Part shown: piece by piece, positions 16,870 through 25,216 of the stretch
How the letters are laid out: every line of letters begins with the position of its first letter
Position numbering within the stretch: the first letter of the stretch is position 1
Assembly: GCF_030719295.1 (NCBI RefSeq)
Contig: NZ_CP120997.1
Span: 124,001-188,000, forward strand
Reading direction: 5' to 3'
DNA length: 64,000 bases
DNA from: Streptomyces sp. Mut1
GTDB lineage: Bacteria; Actinomycetota; Actinomycetes; Streptomycetales; Streptomycetaceae
Notes under the pieces: model-generated
Told to the model about the DNA's origin: nothing
The model's database searches: none
Seen by the model: only the letters and a program-made list of their open reading frames with translations
Position numbers and translations under genes: made by a program

Positions 16870-17319
16870 TCACCGGCCGGCCGGCGGTGTTCCGGCCGGG
16901 CGCGAGGACGGGGGCGGCGCGGCGGCGGCGCGGTCGTGGGGTGACATGGCCTCCGAGTGGTGGTGGACGATCCGCCACCCCTGCTCTCCTCGCCGCAGGA
17001 CGTCGCTGACGCGGTAGCAGCGGTCGGGATCCGCCCCGGGGTAGACCGCGCGCAGGACGTAACGTGCGACGGCGCTGTCCCCCCAGGCATCGACCAGCAG
17101 GTCCTCGGGGGCGACGGACACCGGCACGGTGGCGGGGGTCATGCCGGCCCGCCGCCTCGTGCGCAGTGCGTCCACCTCCGCGGTGCTGTGCAGCATGCGG
17201 TCGGCGTCGCTCTCCCAGACGGTGACGCCCGGATCGAGACACCGCGCGAACGCCTGCCAGTCGCCGAGTGCGTGGTAGAGGCCCTGGATCAGGGAGGTCA
17301 CTTCTTGTTCGGAACTCAT
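16870..17319 (-). CDS. SnoaL-like (NTF2-fold) protein
   Basis: The 149-residue protein has the cone-shaped NTF2 pattern: an N-terminal helix EVTSLIQGLYHALGDWQAFARCL, then WESDAD, and strands ending VLRRGEQGWRIVHHHSEA. It resembles SnoaL/DUF4440 proteins, which may be small hydrolases, isomerases or non-catalytic. AAGGA precedes ATG 17319. The Pro/Ala-rich C-terminal tail is probably disordered. It lies between the amidohydrolase and the oxidase remnants in one operon. Confidence 0.75.
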   Translation of the reverse strand: MSSEQEVTSLIQGLYHALGDWQAFARCLDPGVTVWESDADRMLHSTAEVDALRTRRRAGMTPATVPVSVAPEDLLVDAWGDSAVARYVLRAVYPGADPDRCYRVSDVLRRGEQGWRIVHHHSEAMSPHDRAAAAPPPSSRPAGTPPAGR

Positions 17320-17354
17320 CTTCGGTCCTTGTCGGTCGGGGGTGGCCGCAGTCG

Positions 17355-18578
17355 TCACGCGTGCTGGTCGAGTACCGTGCGGCCGCCCTTGACGATCAGG
17401 CTCAGCTCGCGCATGGCGGAGATGTCGGCGAGCGGGTCGCCGGCGACGAGCAGGAGGTCGGCGAACGCGCCTTCGCGGACGCAGCCGATCGTGGCCCCCT
17501 TGCCCAGCCAGTCGGCGCCCGTGGAGGTGGCGGCCGTGAGCGCGGCGTGCGGAGTCATGCCCGCCTGCACCATGAATTCGAGCTCGCGCACGGTCGCCGA
17601 CGTGCCGTCGAACTCGGCGTGCGGGGGCATGTCGCTGCCCAGGGCGATGCTGACGCCGTGCCGGATCGCCGTCTCCAGGCTCTCCCAGTGGCGGTCGCCC
17701 CAGGCCAGGGCGCGGTCCTGCATCCAGACCGGCATGCGGTGTCGGTTGAAGAACTCCCTGCACCGGGTGACGGTGATGGTCGGTACGTAGGTGACGCCGC
17801 GCTCGACCATCAGCCGGCAGAGTTCGTCGGTCAGTTCGTAGCCGTGCTCCACACAGTCGAGGCCGCGCCGGATCGCCTCCATGGTGGGAAGGGCGGGGCC
17901 GGCGTGCGCGGTCACCTTCCGCCCCCACGCGTGGGCGATCTCCAGGACCGCGTCGAGTTCGTCGTCGCGCAGCTGGGACGTCGTGACCTTCTCGTGCTCG
18001 CCGGCCATCCCGCCGGACAGCGACAGCTTGATGAAGTCCGCGCCGTGCTTGATCTGGTCGCGCACGGCGGCGGCGAAGCCCGCGGGGCCGTCGGCCTCAC
18101 GGCTGCGCTGCCAGCCGTGTCCGCCCGTGGAGCAGACGAGCTGGCCGGCGGTGAAGATGCGCGGGCCGAGGGTGCGGCCGCTGTCGATGGAGTCGCGCAG
18201 GGCGAAGTCGATGTGCCCGTAGGTGCCGGTGAGCCGTACGGAGGTGACGCCCGCGAGCAGGGACAGCCGGGCCTCCTCGGCCATGTGCAGGGCGAGTGCG
18301 GGGTCGTCGAGCATCGCGACGCGGGCCAGGTCGCCGGGGAGGGCGAGGTCGAGGTGAACGTGCATGTTGATCAGGCCGGGGACCACGGTGGCACCGGCGG
18401 CGTCCAGGACGCGCGGGTCGGCGGCGGTGGAGGCCTCACGCAGCACATCGTCCACGGGACCCACCCGGCGGATGCGGTCTGCGCTCACCCAGACGCCCTG
18501 GTTCTCGGCCACCTGCTCCGAGCGGCCGTCGAAGACGCGGGCTCCGGCGATGACGAGATCCCTCTGCTGTGTCTGCAT
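17355..18578 (-). CDS. Metal-dependent amidohydrolase (imidazolonepropionase/Xaa-Pro dipeptidase-like)
   Basis: The 407-residue amidohydrolase-superfamily enzyme has metal ligands HVH (His73, His75), a Lys in DFIKLSLSGG that may be carboxylated, His in VTAHAG and VEHGYEL, and the catalytic Asp in ALGSDMPPH. The subgroup hydrolyses N-acyl amino acids, prolidase-type dipeptides or cyclic amides. It lies downstream of an MHS symporter, so it probably opens an imported amide. The substrate is unknown. Confidence 0.85.
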   Translation of the reverse strand: MQTQQRDLVIAGARVFDGRSEQVAENQGVWVSADRIRRVGPVDDVLREASTAADPRVLDAAGATVVPGLINMHVHLDLALPGDLARVAMLDDPALALHMAEEARLSLLAGVTSVRLTGTYGHIDFALRDSIDSGRTLGPRIFTAGQLVCSTGGHGWQRSREADGPAGFAAAVRDQIKHGADFIKLSLSGGMAGEHEKVTTSQLRDDELDAVLEIAHAWGRKVTAHAGPALPTMEAIRRGLDCVEHGYELTDELCRLMVERGVTYVPTITVTRCREFFNRHRMPVWMQDRALAWGDRHWESLETAIRHGVSIALGSDMPPHAEFDGTSATVRELEFMVQAGMTPHAALTAATSTGADWLGKGATIGCVREGAFADLLLVAGDPLADISAMRELSLIVKGGRTVLDQHA

Positions 18579-18658
18579 GGCACTTCTCCTGTGTGTTGTT
18601 CGTCGGTTGTTTCAGTGGTCGGTGGGACGGGTGTACGGGTGTATGGGTCGGCTGCCGC

Positions 18659-20008
18659 TCAGCTGTGTGTGTCGGCGGCCAGGGCGTGTGCCGGTTCGGG
18701 GTGGGTGGCGTCGGCGCGGTCGAGGTGGTGGGTCTCCTCCGCCCAGTACACGGACGCCAGGCCTATGAGGGCGATGACGACGAGGAGGCCGGCCAGGGGC
18801 CACAGCGAGCCGCCGGACCAGAGGATCAGCGCCGAGACGGCCAGCGGAAAGACGGCCGTGATGCCGCCCGAGATGAGGTTGACCGACATGCCGCTGTAGC
18901 GGAGGTCCGCGGGGAAGAGCTCGGTGAAGAAGCTCGGCACGACGCCGATCATCCCCGCGTGGCCGGTTCCGAAGGCGAGCGACACCGCCAGAATGAGAAG
19001 CAGGCCGTTCCCGCTGCCGAGCATCCAGATCAGGGGGAAGGCCAGCACGGCGGCCGCCGTCGCACCCACCATGTACACGGGCCGCCGGCCGACGCGGTCG
19101 CTGAGCCGTCCGAAGCCGACCATGGTCACCATCTCGACCGCGAATCCGACCATGAGGGCGACCAGGGCCATCGTCGGGCTGACGTGCAGGACGTCGACGC
19201 CGTAGACGAGGACCGCCAGCTGCACGAGCGAGGAGAAGCCGGATTCGCCGAGCCGGGCACCGATCGTGACCAGGGCGCTCTTGCGGTGGTGGCGGAAGAC
19301 CTCGGCGATGGGGGCGCGGGCCTGCTTGCCGCGCGCCTGGAGCGCGGCGAACTCGGGGCTCTCGTCGACCTTGAGCCTCATGTAGAGCCCCACGGCGACG
19401 AGCACGACGCTGGCCAGGAACGGAACCCGCCACCCCCAGGACTCGAACTGCTGCTGGGAGAGGACTCCGGAGAACAGGGCGAAGATCCCGGTGGCGGCAA
19501 GAAAGCCCAGCGCGATGCCGGACTGGGTCATGCTGGTGAAGAACCCGCGGCGGTGTGCCGGGGTGTGTTCGGCCACCAGCAGCACCGAACCGCCCCACTC
19601 ACCGCCTGCCGCCAGGCCCTGCACGAAGCGCAGGACGACCAGGAGGACCGGAGCCCAGCCACCGATGGTCGCCGCCGTCGGCAGCAGGCCGACCACCGTG
19701 GTCGACACACCCATGATCACCAGGGTCAGCACCAGTACGGTCTTGCGGCCCAGCCGGTCTCCGAGGTGCCCGAACAGCATTCCGCCCAGGGGCTTGCTCA
19801 CCGATCCGACGGCCAGGGTTCCGAGGGCTGCGATGGTGCCGACCGCGGGGCTGAGCTGCGGGAAGAAGAGCTTGTCGAAGAGCAGGGTGCCGCCGGCCAC
19901 GTACAGGAAGTAGTCGTACCACTCCATGGCCGTGCCGATCGAGCTCGACACCACGACCCGCCCCAGCGACCGGCCGACCGGGGATTCGATGTGCGCCGGA
20001 ACTGCCAT
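18659..20008 (-). CDS. MHS-family metabolite:H+ symporter (MFS)
   Basis: The 449-residue transporter has the family opening SSSIGTAMEWYDYFLY, then GHLGDRLGRKTVLVLTL, ERxTPAHRRGFF-like AEHTPAHRRGFF, and a second-half GRLSDRVGRRPVYM loop. MHS members import small carboxylates, osmolytes or aromatic acids. AGGAG lies 7 nt before ATG 20008; the frame continues to 20125 but runs into the regulator operator. First gene of the catabolic operon, divergent from the XRE-cupin regulator. Confidence 0.85.
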   Translation of the reverse strand: MAVPAHIESPVGRSLGRVVVSSSIGTAMEWYDYFLYVAGGTLLFDKLFFPQLSPAVGTIAALGTLAVGSVSKPLGGMLFGHLGDRLGRKTVLVLTLVIMGVSTTVVGLLPTAATIGGWAPVLLVVLRFVQGLAAGGEWGGSVLLVAEHTPAHRRGFFTSMTQSGIALGFLAATGIFALFSGVLSQQQFESWGWRVPFLASVVLVAVGLYMRLKVDESPEFAALQARGKQARAPIAEVFRHHRKSALVTIGARLGESGFSSLVQLAVLVYGVDVLHVSPTMALVALMVGFAVEMVTMVGFGRLSDRVGRRPVYMVGATAAAVLAFPLIWMLGSGNGLLLILAVSLAFGTGHAGMIGVVPSFFTELFPADLRYSGMSVNLISGGITAVFPLAVSALILWSGGSLWPLAGLLVVIALIGLASVYWAEETHHLDRADATHPEPAHALAADTHS

Positions 20009-20132
20009 ACGTAGACTCCTAGACGGCTGGTGATCACGCTTGGGGGGACGGGCGGCCGGAGTGTTCTCCACGTCCTTCGCTCTACCCGTTGCCGGGACGC
20101 TAAGCGAGCCCGAGTGTGCAGTCAAGCTTTAC

Positions 20133-20167
20133 AACGTGCCGATTATTTACCCGTTAAACGGTACGTT
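20133..20167. promoter_or_regulatory. Operator candidate for the XRE-cupin regulator
   Basis: AACGTGCCG (20133-20141) and CGGTACGTT (20159-20167) form an inverted repeat with one mismatch, and inside it CCGTT-A-AACGG (20151-20161) is a perfect palindrome. The block is unusually AT-rich for this genome and lies 38 bases before the regulator start. Overlap with promoters of both divergent transcripts would allow repression of both. Confidence 0.65.
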
Positions 20168-20204
20168 CTGATGACGTCCGTGCAGTGAGGCTTTACGAGG
20201 GGCC

Positions 20205-20741
20205 ATGATCAGTCAACAATTGCGGATGCTCCGGACCCAGCGCGGCCTGAGCCTGCGCGCGCTCGCCGCGGAGACCGGCGTGTCCGCCACACTGCTCAGC
20301 CAGATCGAGCGCGACGTGACCGAGCCGAGCCTGGCGACGCTGCGCCGTCTCGCTGGCTTCTTCGGGGAGTCCGTCTCCGCGCTCTTCGACGATCAGCACA
20401 GCCCGCCGGTGTGGGTGAGCAGGCCGGGCAACCGCTCGACGATCACGGGGCCGCGCGGCAGACTCCGTTACGAGCGCCTGACGCCGAGCAACGGCCAGAT
20501 GGAGGTGCTGCGGGGCGTCCTCGCCCCCGGCGAGACGACCGCCGACGAGATGTGGGCGCACCCCTCGCTGGAGTGCACCGTGGTGGTCGCGGGCACCCTC
20601 ACCGTCGATCTCGGCTCCGACTCCCACGTGGTCGCCGCCGGTGAGGCCATCACCTTCGACGCGCGGCAGCCCCACCGTTACCGCAACGCCTCGGACACGG
20701 CCGTCGAGTTCCACGTGTCGGTGACCCCGCCGAACCCGTGA
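20205..20741 (+). CDS. XRE-cupin transcriptional regulator
   Basis: The 178-residue protein joins an N-terminal helix-turn-helix (LRALAAETGVSATLLSQIERD, about residues 18-38) to a C-terminal cupin barrel (ECTVVVAGTLTVDLG, ITFDARQPHRYRN). This PuuR-like class senses a small metabolite through the cupin. Placement opposite the MHS symporter suggests control of the catabolic operon at 16326-20008. Confidence 0.85.
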   Translation: MISQQLRMLRTQRGLSLRALAAETGVSATLLSQIERDVTEPSLATLRRLAGFFGESVSALFDDQHSPPVWVSRPGNRSTITGPRGRLRYERLTPSNGQMEVLRGVLAPGETTADEMWAHPSLECTVVVAGTLTVDLGSDSHVVAAGEAITFDARQPHRYRNASDTAVEFHVSVTPPNP

Positions 20742-20754
20742 CGCTCGTGTCCGG

Positions 20755-20798
20755 CGGGTGCGGGCGGTGCCGCTTCTCCTCGGCGCCGCCCGCACCCG
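20755..20798. terminator. Strong bidirectional hairpin terminator
   Basis: CGGGTGCGGGCGG (20755-20767) pairs exactly with 20786-20798, continued after one mismatch by GCCG/CGGC, with an 8-nt loop. It separates the regulator from the convergent DUF1295 gene. Confidence 0.85.
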
Positions 20799-20840
20799 GC
20801 CCTACCGGACGCGGGGCAGCGGATCCCGCGTCCGGCGTCC

Positions 20841-21830
20841 TCACCGCCGGTCCGGCCGGCTTCCGCCGTCCCTCCGGGGGCCGACGGCGGCGGGCGTTCC
20901 GGCCGCGGCCGGCGCGGGGCGCCGGGGGCCGGGGAAGAAGCGGTTGGTCGTGCGCCGGTACAGGTCGTAGTCGGGGCGCTTCCCCAGGCTGAAGTGTTCC
21001 GCGGGAACGGCACCCGTGTAGTACACGAGCGTGTGGTACATGGTCCAGGAGATCCAGGCCAGACCGAACGCCGTCAGAAGATCAGGCACCAGAGGCACCT
21101 CGCCCCAACGGGCCGTCAGCACCGGCAGCGAGAGCAGGATCAGGCTGTTCCACTGCATCCACTGGGCGAAGTAGTTGGGGTGCCGGCTGTAGCGCCACAG
21201 CCCGGCGTCGCAGGTGCGGTGCACACTCCCGCGGCGGCTCCGGCGGGTGAAGCGGGCCTTCTGCCGGTCGGCGGCCGATTCGGCCACCCAGGCAAGGGCC
21301 CACAGGGCGGCCGCCGTGACGCTCAGGGCATCGAACGTCCCCGACCGCTCCGCGGCGAGCAGGGCGGGAATCGCCAGGACAGTGGCGTTGGCCCCGCACT
21401 GGACCAGGATCTCGACCTGCAGGGACAGCCTCTCGCCCCGGAAACCGTCCCGCTCCCAGCGCCGCCGCTGGTAGCGGTAGCGCGGCAGCTCGACCGGCAG
21501 CCGGGTGAGCACCATGAACCGCAGGGACCAGGCCCCCATCCGAAGCCCCATCAGCAGATAGATCACCGCTGTGGCCATGGTGGCGGGCGACCTGGCGTCC
21601 CCGAAGACCAGCACCTGGACGCCCAGCGCGACCAGCCCCCAGGGCCAGGCCACGTCCACGTAGGACATGAAGCCGGTGCGATGGGCGGGCAGGCAGGCAC
21701 CCACCCCGAAGACGACCAGTTGCACGGCCAGATTGACGACCGCGAACCGGGCGGGACCGGACTGGGTCACCAGCCCGGCGAACAACACGGCATAGATCGC
21801 GAACGGCGCGATGCGTCTCACGACGGCCAT
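20841..21830 (-). CDS. DUF1295 membrane protein (steroid 5-alpha-reductase/ICMT-like fold)
   Basis: The 329-residue integral membrane protein has several hydrophobic helices. The C-terminal signature GLWRYSRHPNYFAQWMQW is shared by DUF1295, steroid reductases and isoprenylcysteine methyltransferases, and binds the nucleotide or SAM cofactor. Another hallmark is FMSYVDVAWPWG. The reaction is unknown. ATG 21830 follows GGGGAG; the extra upstream frame crosses the operator. Divergent TetR gene at 21890. Confidence 0.8.
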   Translation of the reverse strand: MAVVRRIAPFAIYAVLFAGLVTQSGPARFAVVNLAVQLVVFGVGACLPAHRTGFMSYVDVAWPWGLVALGVQVLVFGDARSPATMATAVIYLLMGLRMGAWSLRFMVLTRLPVELPRYRYQRRRWERDGFRGERLSLQVEILVQCGANATVLAIPALLAAERSGTFDALSVTAAALWALAWVAESAADRQKARFTRRSRRGSVHRTCDAGLWRYSRHPNYFAQWMQWNSLILLSLPVLTARWGEVPLVPDLLTAFGLAWISWTMYHTLVYYTGAVPAEHFSLGKRPDYDLYRRTTNRFFPGPRRPAPAAAGTPAAVGPRRDGGSRPDRR

Positions 21831-21847
21831 AACGACTCCCCTCGCCT

Positions 21848-21899
21848 GAGACACATGCATCCAGGTGTCTCGCATGAGACATTAGGTGCATGATGTCTC
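21848..21899. promoter_or_regulatory. Paired GAGACA/TGTCTC operator array
   Basis: Four half-sites occur: GAGACA 21848-21853, TGTCTC 21866-21871, GAGACA 21876-21881 and TGTCTC 21894-21899. The middle two form TGTCTC-gcat-GAGACA and the outer pairs are also inverted. They fill the 59-bp gap between divergent genes and run over the TetR start codon, so binding should repress both genes. Confidence 0.7.
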
Positions 21900-22456
21900 C
21901 ACCGCAAGAGATCCCCGATCCCCTCCCCGTGGACGACCCGGTGCTGCGCGCGGCGGTCGCCATGTTCGACCGGGACGGCTGGATCGACGCCCGCGCGCTG
22001 GCCCAGGAGGCCGGAATCGGCCGCGCGACGCTCTACCGGAGGTACGGCGACCGGGACCGCCTGCTCGGGGAGGTGATCTGGTCGATCGCCACGGCCGAGT
22101 TCGCCCGGGTCCACCCCCGGTGCCGCGGGCGGGGCGCCGACGGGATCGCCGACCTGGTCCACGCGATACTGCACACCAGCGCGCGACTTCCGTCGATGCG
22201 CCGGTTCCTGGCCGACCATCCGGAGACCGCCCTGCGGGTCATGACCTCACGCGACGGCGTCATGCAGCACCGGCTCATCTCGACGCTCACCCGCATCGTC
22301 CGGGCCGAGATCGGCGAACCCGACGACACCGACGCGGCCACCCTCGCATACGCCGTCACCCGCGTCGGCGAGTCCTTCTACTACCGGGAACTGATCACCG
22401 GCGAGCCGGCCGACATCGACGCCGCCGCCGTCGTCATCCGCCGGCTCCTGCGCTGA
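21890..22456 (+). CDS. TetR-family regulator (QsdR-like)
   Basis: The 188-residue protein has the HTH ARALAQEAGIGRATLYRRYGDRDRLL (about residues 31-56) and a C-terminal half with GESFYYRELITGE, typical of the QsdR-type TetR group that is often paired with DUF1295 or lipid genes. It starts at tandem ATGs (21890 or 21893) that lie within the operator array; no clear ribosome site precedes them, so a leaderless or nearly leaderless transcript is possible. Confidence 0.85.
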   Translation: MMSPPQEIPDPLPVDDPVLRAAVAMFDRDGWIDARALAQEAGIGRATLYRRYGDRDRLLGEVIWSIATAEFARVHPRCRGRGADGIADLVHAILHTSARLPSMRRFLADHPETALRVMTSRDGVMQHRLISTLTRIVRAEIGEPDDTDAATLAYAVTRVGESFYYRELITGEPADIDAAAVVIRRLLR

Positions 22457-22489
22457 CCGGGCGGCCCCCCGGGACGCGTCCCGTACCTG

Positions 22490-22527
22490 CCGAAGCCGTG
22501 CCCGGCGGGTGCCGGGCACGGCTTCGG
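22490..22527. terminator. Strong bidirectional hairpin terminator
   Basis: A perfect 17-bp stem (22490-22506 with 22511-22527) closed by a 4-nt loop, between the TetR gene and the convergent SapA-like gene. Confidence 0.9.
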
Positions 22528-22541
22528 TGCGCGGTGCGGGG

Positions 22542-22991
22542 TCAGCGGACTTCGAGGACCCGGTGCTCCTTGAGCGAGGCGCAGTTGCTGTTGTCCACCG
22601 ACACGTACACGTTGTCGATGTGGCCGCTCCAGCTGACGCAGTGGCCCTTGCCGTAGGCGTAGACCGGACCGGCGTACGACGTGAACTTCCCGGTGTCGTC
22701 CGACCAGGCGTCGGTGTCGGGGATGTAGACGGACGCGCTCATGTCCAGCGCGGCGCCCGGGTTGGAGCGGATGGTCACCACACAGTTCTTGCCGTTCGAG
22801 GCGTTGTACGTCAGGTAGAGCGTGCCGAGGGAGCCCACGGCGGCCGAGTTCACCGTCTTGTACGAACTCCCGCAGACACCCTGCGGTGTGACGTTGGGCG
22901 CCGCCGAGGCGGACGGGCCGAACGCGGCGGTCGCGCCCACCATCAGCGTGGTCAGTGCCCCGGCAGTCGCGATATTACGGATCTTTCGCAT
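22542..22991 (-). CDS. Secreted spore-associated protein A-like (SapA-like)
   Basis: The 149-residue protein has a Sec signal peptide (MRKIRNIATAGALTTLMVGATAAF..., cut near ASA-AP) and a mature domain with GVCGSSYKTVNS, LYLTYNASNGKNCVVT, SYAGPVYAYGKGHCVSWSG and a final Cys, matching the small Cys-containing SapA-like proteins found on Streptomyces spores. The role is unknown. GGGGG lies about 4 nt before ATG 22991. Confidence 0.75.
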   Translation of the reverse strand: MRKIRNIATAGALTTLMVGATAAFGPSASAAPNVTPQGVCGSSYKTVNSAAVGSLGTLYLTYNASNGKNCVVTIRSNPGAALDMSASVYIPDTDAWSDDTGKFTSYAGPVYAYGKGHCVSWSGHIDNVYVSVDNSNCASLKEHRVLEVR

Positions 22992-23101
22992 ATTTCCCCC
23001 TTGCGTCCTCAGGAGCGGTTTGCTCCCACTTGTTGTGACCTCCGAGGGGCGCGGATGGTTGTGCGCGAATCGTCTTGTGCCGGCGGGGGCTCCCTCGGCG
23101 G

Positions 23102-24136
23102 TCAGGCGTGGCGGAGGCAGAGGGTTCCCCACTGGAAGCCCGCGCCGATCCCGGCCAGCACGTAGGTGTCTCCCGGGAGCAGGGCACCTGCGGCGACGGT
23201 GGCGTGAAGTGCCGTGAACAGGCCTGCCGATCCGGTGTTGCCGAGTCGGTCGATGGTGACGGTGGCCCGTTCCCGGGGAACGCCCAGAGCGGCCAGGGTC
23301 TCGGTGAGGATGTTCAGGTTCGCCTGGTGCAGGAAGAAGTGCCGGACCTCGTCGATCGGCACGGCGGCGCGCTGGGCGGCGCTGCTGATGCTCTCCGGAA
23401 GGCGTGTGGTTGCCGCGTTCCAGACCGCACGGCCGTCCATGTACAGGTAGTGGTCCCCGGCGGCGACGGTGGCGGCGCTGGCGGGCAGCCGGGAGCCACC
23501 GGCGGGAATCTGGACGTCGTAGGACAGCTGGGAGCCGAGGTCGTAGGACAGCAGGCCCGCGCCAGGGGTGTCCGACCGGGTGAGGACGACGGCTGCCGCG
23601 GCGTCTCCGAAGAACACCCGGGTGGTGCGGTCGGTGGGGCCGGTGATCCGGGATGCGCAGTCGGCCGCGACGAGGAGGATCGTGCTGATGGAGGGGTTCT
23701 GCAGGAGGTGAGCGGCGATCAGCATGGCCTGGATGCCGGAGGCGCAGGCAGCCTGGGTGACATCGAGGGACAGGGCCCGGTGTGCCCCCAGGGCGTCCTT
23801 GACGATCAGCGCGGTGGAAAGGAGCGGCTGGTCCCCCGTGTAGCTGGCCACGATGACCGCGTCCAGTTGGGCGGGTTCGATTCCGGCGGCGGCCAGGGCC
23901 GGGTGGGCTGCGGCGACGCACATGTCGGAGGTCGCCAGGTCCGGGGCCAGACGGCGACGTTCACGGATTCCGGTGCGGCTGGTGATCCACTCGTCGCTCG
24001 TGTCCAGGGTGCGGGTGAGCTCCTGGTTGGTGACGACCGCCGGCGGCAGGTGCATCCCGGTCCCGGAGATGGCGAACGGCACGGACAGGCCGACGCCCGT
24101 CTGGTGGAACAGGGTCTGGTCCAGGGCGACGGTCAT
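23102..24136 (-). CDS. 3-oxoacyl-ACP synthase III (KAS III/FabH-like), stand-alone
   Basis: The 344-residue enzyme has the complete KAS III triad: Cys131 in TQAACASG, His in HQANLNI and Asn in RLGNTGSA, plus a C-terminal GIGAGFQWG. No ACP, KAS II or other fatty-acid genes are nearby, so it is not the housekeeping fab copy. It may make or transfer a short acyl group in a specialised pathway. A link to the acyl starter of the NRPS 9 kb away is possible but only a guess. ATG 24136 fits the family start. Confidence 0.85.
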   Translation of the reverse strand: MTVALDQTLFHQTGVGLSVPFAISGTGMHLPPAVVTNQELTRTLDTSDEWITSRTGIRERRRLAPDLATSDMCVAAAHPALAAAGIEPAQLDAVIVASYTGDQPLLSTALIVKDALGAHRALSLDVTQAACASGIQAMLIAAHLLQNPSISTILLVAADCASRITGPTDRTTRVFFGDAAAAVVLTRSDTPGAGLLSYDLGSQLSYDVQIPAGGSRLPASAATVAAGDHYLYMDGRAVWNAATTRLPESISSAAQRAAVPIDEVRHFFLHQANLNILTETLAALGVPRERATVTIDRLGNTGSAGLFTALHATVAAGALLPGDTYVLAGIGAGFQWGTLCLRHA

Positions 24137-24424
24137 GCCACGGCACTCCGTTCGGACGCGATCGATACTTTTCGGGGAACTCCCATATTCCACACCTTTC
24201 GATATCCATTCGAGAAAGGACCGGCGACGCCGGGTCCGTCGGATTCCAAAGCCGCCGCATCTTCTCACGGAAAACGGACAGGGATATCCCGCGGTAATCC
24301 GTGAGCGTGAGGAATTATTCGACTGCTTGACATCGCGATACCGGGAATACTCGGCCGTGCAATGCGAAACCGGCGGCGAACGCATTTCGCATGCGTGCGC
24401 GGCCGATCCGGGAGTGCCCTCCGG

Positions 24425-25216
24425 TCACGTGGGCCTTTCCCCTGCCAGGGGTGTGCGGAGCGAAGGCACGGAGGCGAGCAGCGTCCGGGTGTACGGGTGC
24501 CTCGGTGCGCGCAGGAGCGTCTCGGTGGGAGCGGTCTCCACGATCCGCCCGTGCCGCATCACCGCGACGGCGTCGGAGACGTGGCAGACCGCGGGCAGGT
24601 TGTGGCCGATGAACAGCATGGAGAGCCCGAGCCGTCGCTGGAGTCCGCGGATCGTGTTGAGTACGGATGCCTGCACCGACACGTCGAGTGCCGAGGTGAT
24701 CTCGTCGGCGATCAGCAGGCCCGGCTCGACGGCCAGGGCGCGGGCGAGAGCCACCCGCTGGCGCTGGCCGCCGGACAGCTGCCGCGGCAGGCGGCCGGCG
24801 AGCCCGGGGTCCAGGCCGACGAGGCGGAGCAGTTCGGTGACGCGCTCGGCGCGGGCGGCCCGGTCGAGCCGGCGGTAGACGGTGGCGGCCTCGGCGAGTG
24901 CCTGGCCTGCCGTCATCCGCGGGTCGAGCGCCGTGTCCGGGTCCTGGAGGACGATCTGGACCCGTCGGCCGAGGCGCCGCCGGTCGCGGACGGTCCGGGC
25001 TCGGGTCTCCCGGCCGTCGATCAGGATCCGGCCGCTCTGTACGGGGACGAGGCCGACGATCGCTCCGGCCAGGCTGGACTTGCCGGAGCCGGACTCCCCC
25101 ACGAGCCCGAGGGTGGTGCCGGACGGGACCTCCAGCGAGACACCGTCCACGGCGGCGAACGAGCCCCGGGGGCCGGTGCGGCGGACGGTGAGCCCACTCA
25201 CCCGAAGGACCGTCAC
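24425..25216 (-). CDS. ABC importer ATPase (OppF/DppF-like)
   Basis: The 263-residue ATPase has Walker A GESGSGKSS, Q-loop LQDPDTALDP, signature LSGGQRQRVALARAL and Walker B LLIADEI. It ends with the HPYTRTLLASVP segment of peptide/nickel importers. GTG 25216 overlaps the stop of the upstream fusion gene, so the ATPase is translationally coupled. Last gene of the importer operon. Confidence 0.85.
   Translation of the reverse strand: MTVLRVSGLTVRRTGPRGSFAAVDGVSLEVPSGTTLGLVGESGSGKSSLAGAIVGLVPVQSGRILIDGRETRARTVRDRRRLGRRVQIVLQDPDTALDPRMTAGQALAEAATVYRRLDRAARAERVTELLRLVGLDPGLAGRLPRQLSGGQRQRVALARALAVEPGLLIADEITSALDVSVQASVLNTIRGLQRRLGLSMLFIGHNLPAVCHVSDAVAVMRHGRIVETAPTETLLRAPRHPYTRTLLASVPSLRTPLAGERPT

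Noticed and set aside
24327..24353. A TTGACA promoter-like sequence on the plus strand
   Set aside because: The spacing to any -10-like sequence is too short and no plus-strand gene follows; both flanking genes are on the minus strand.
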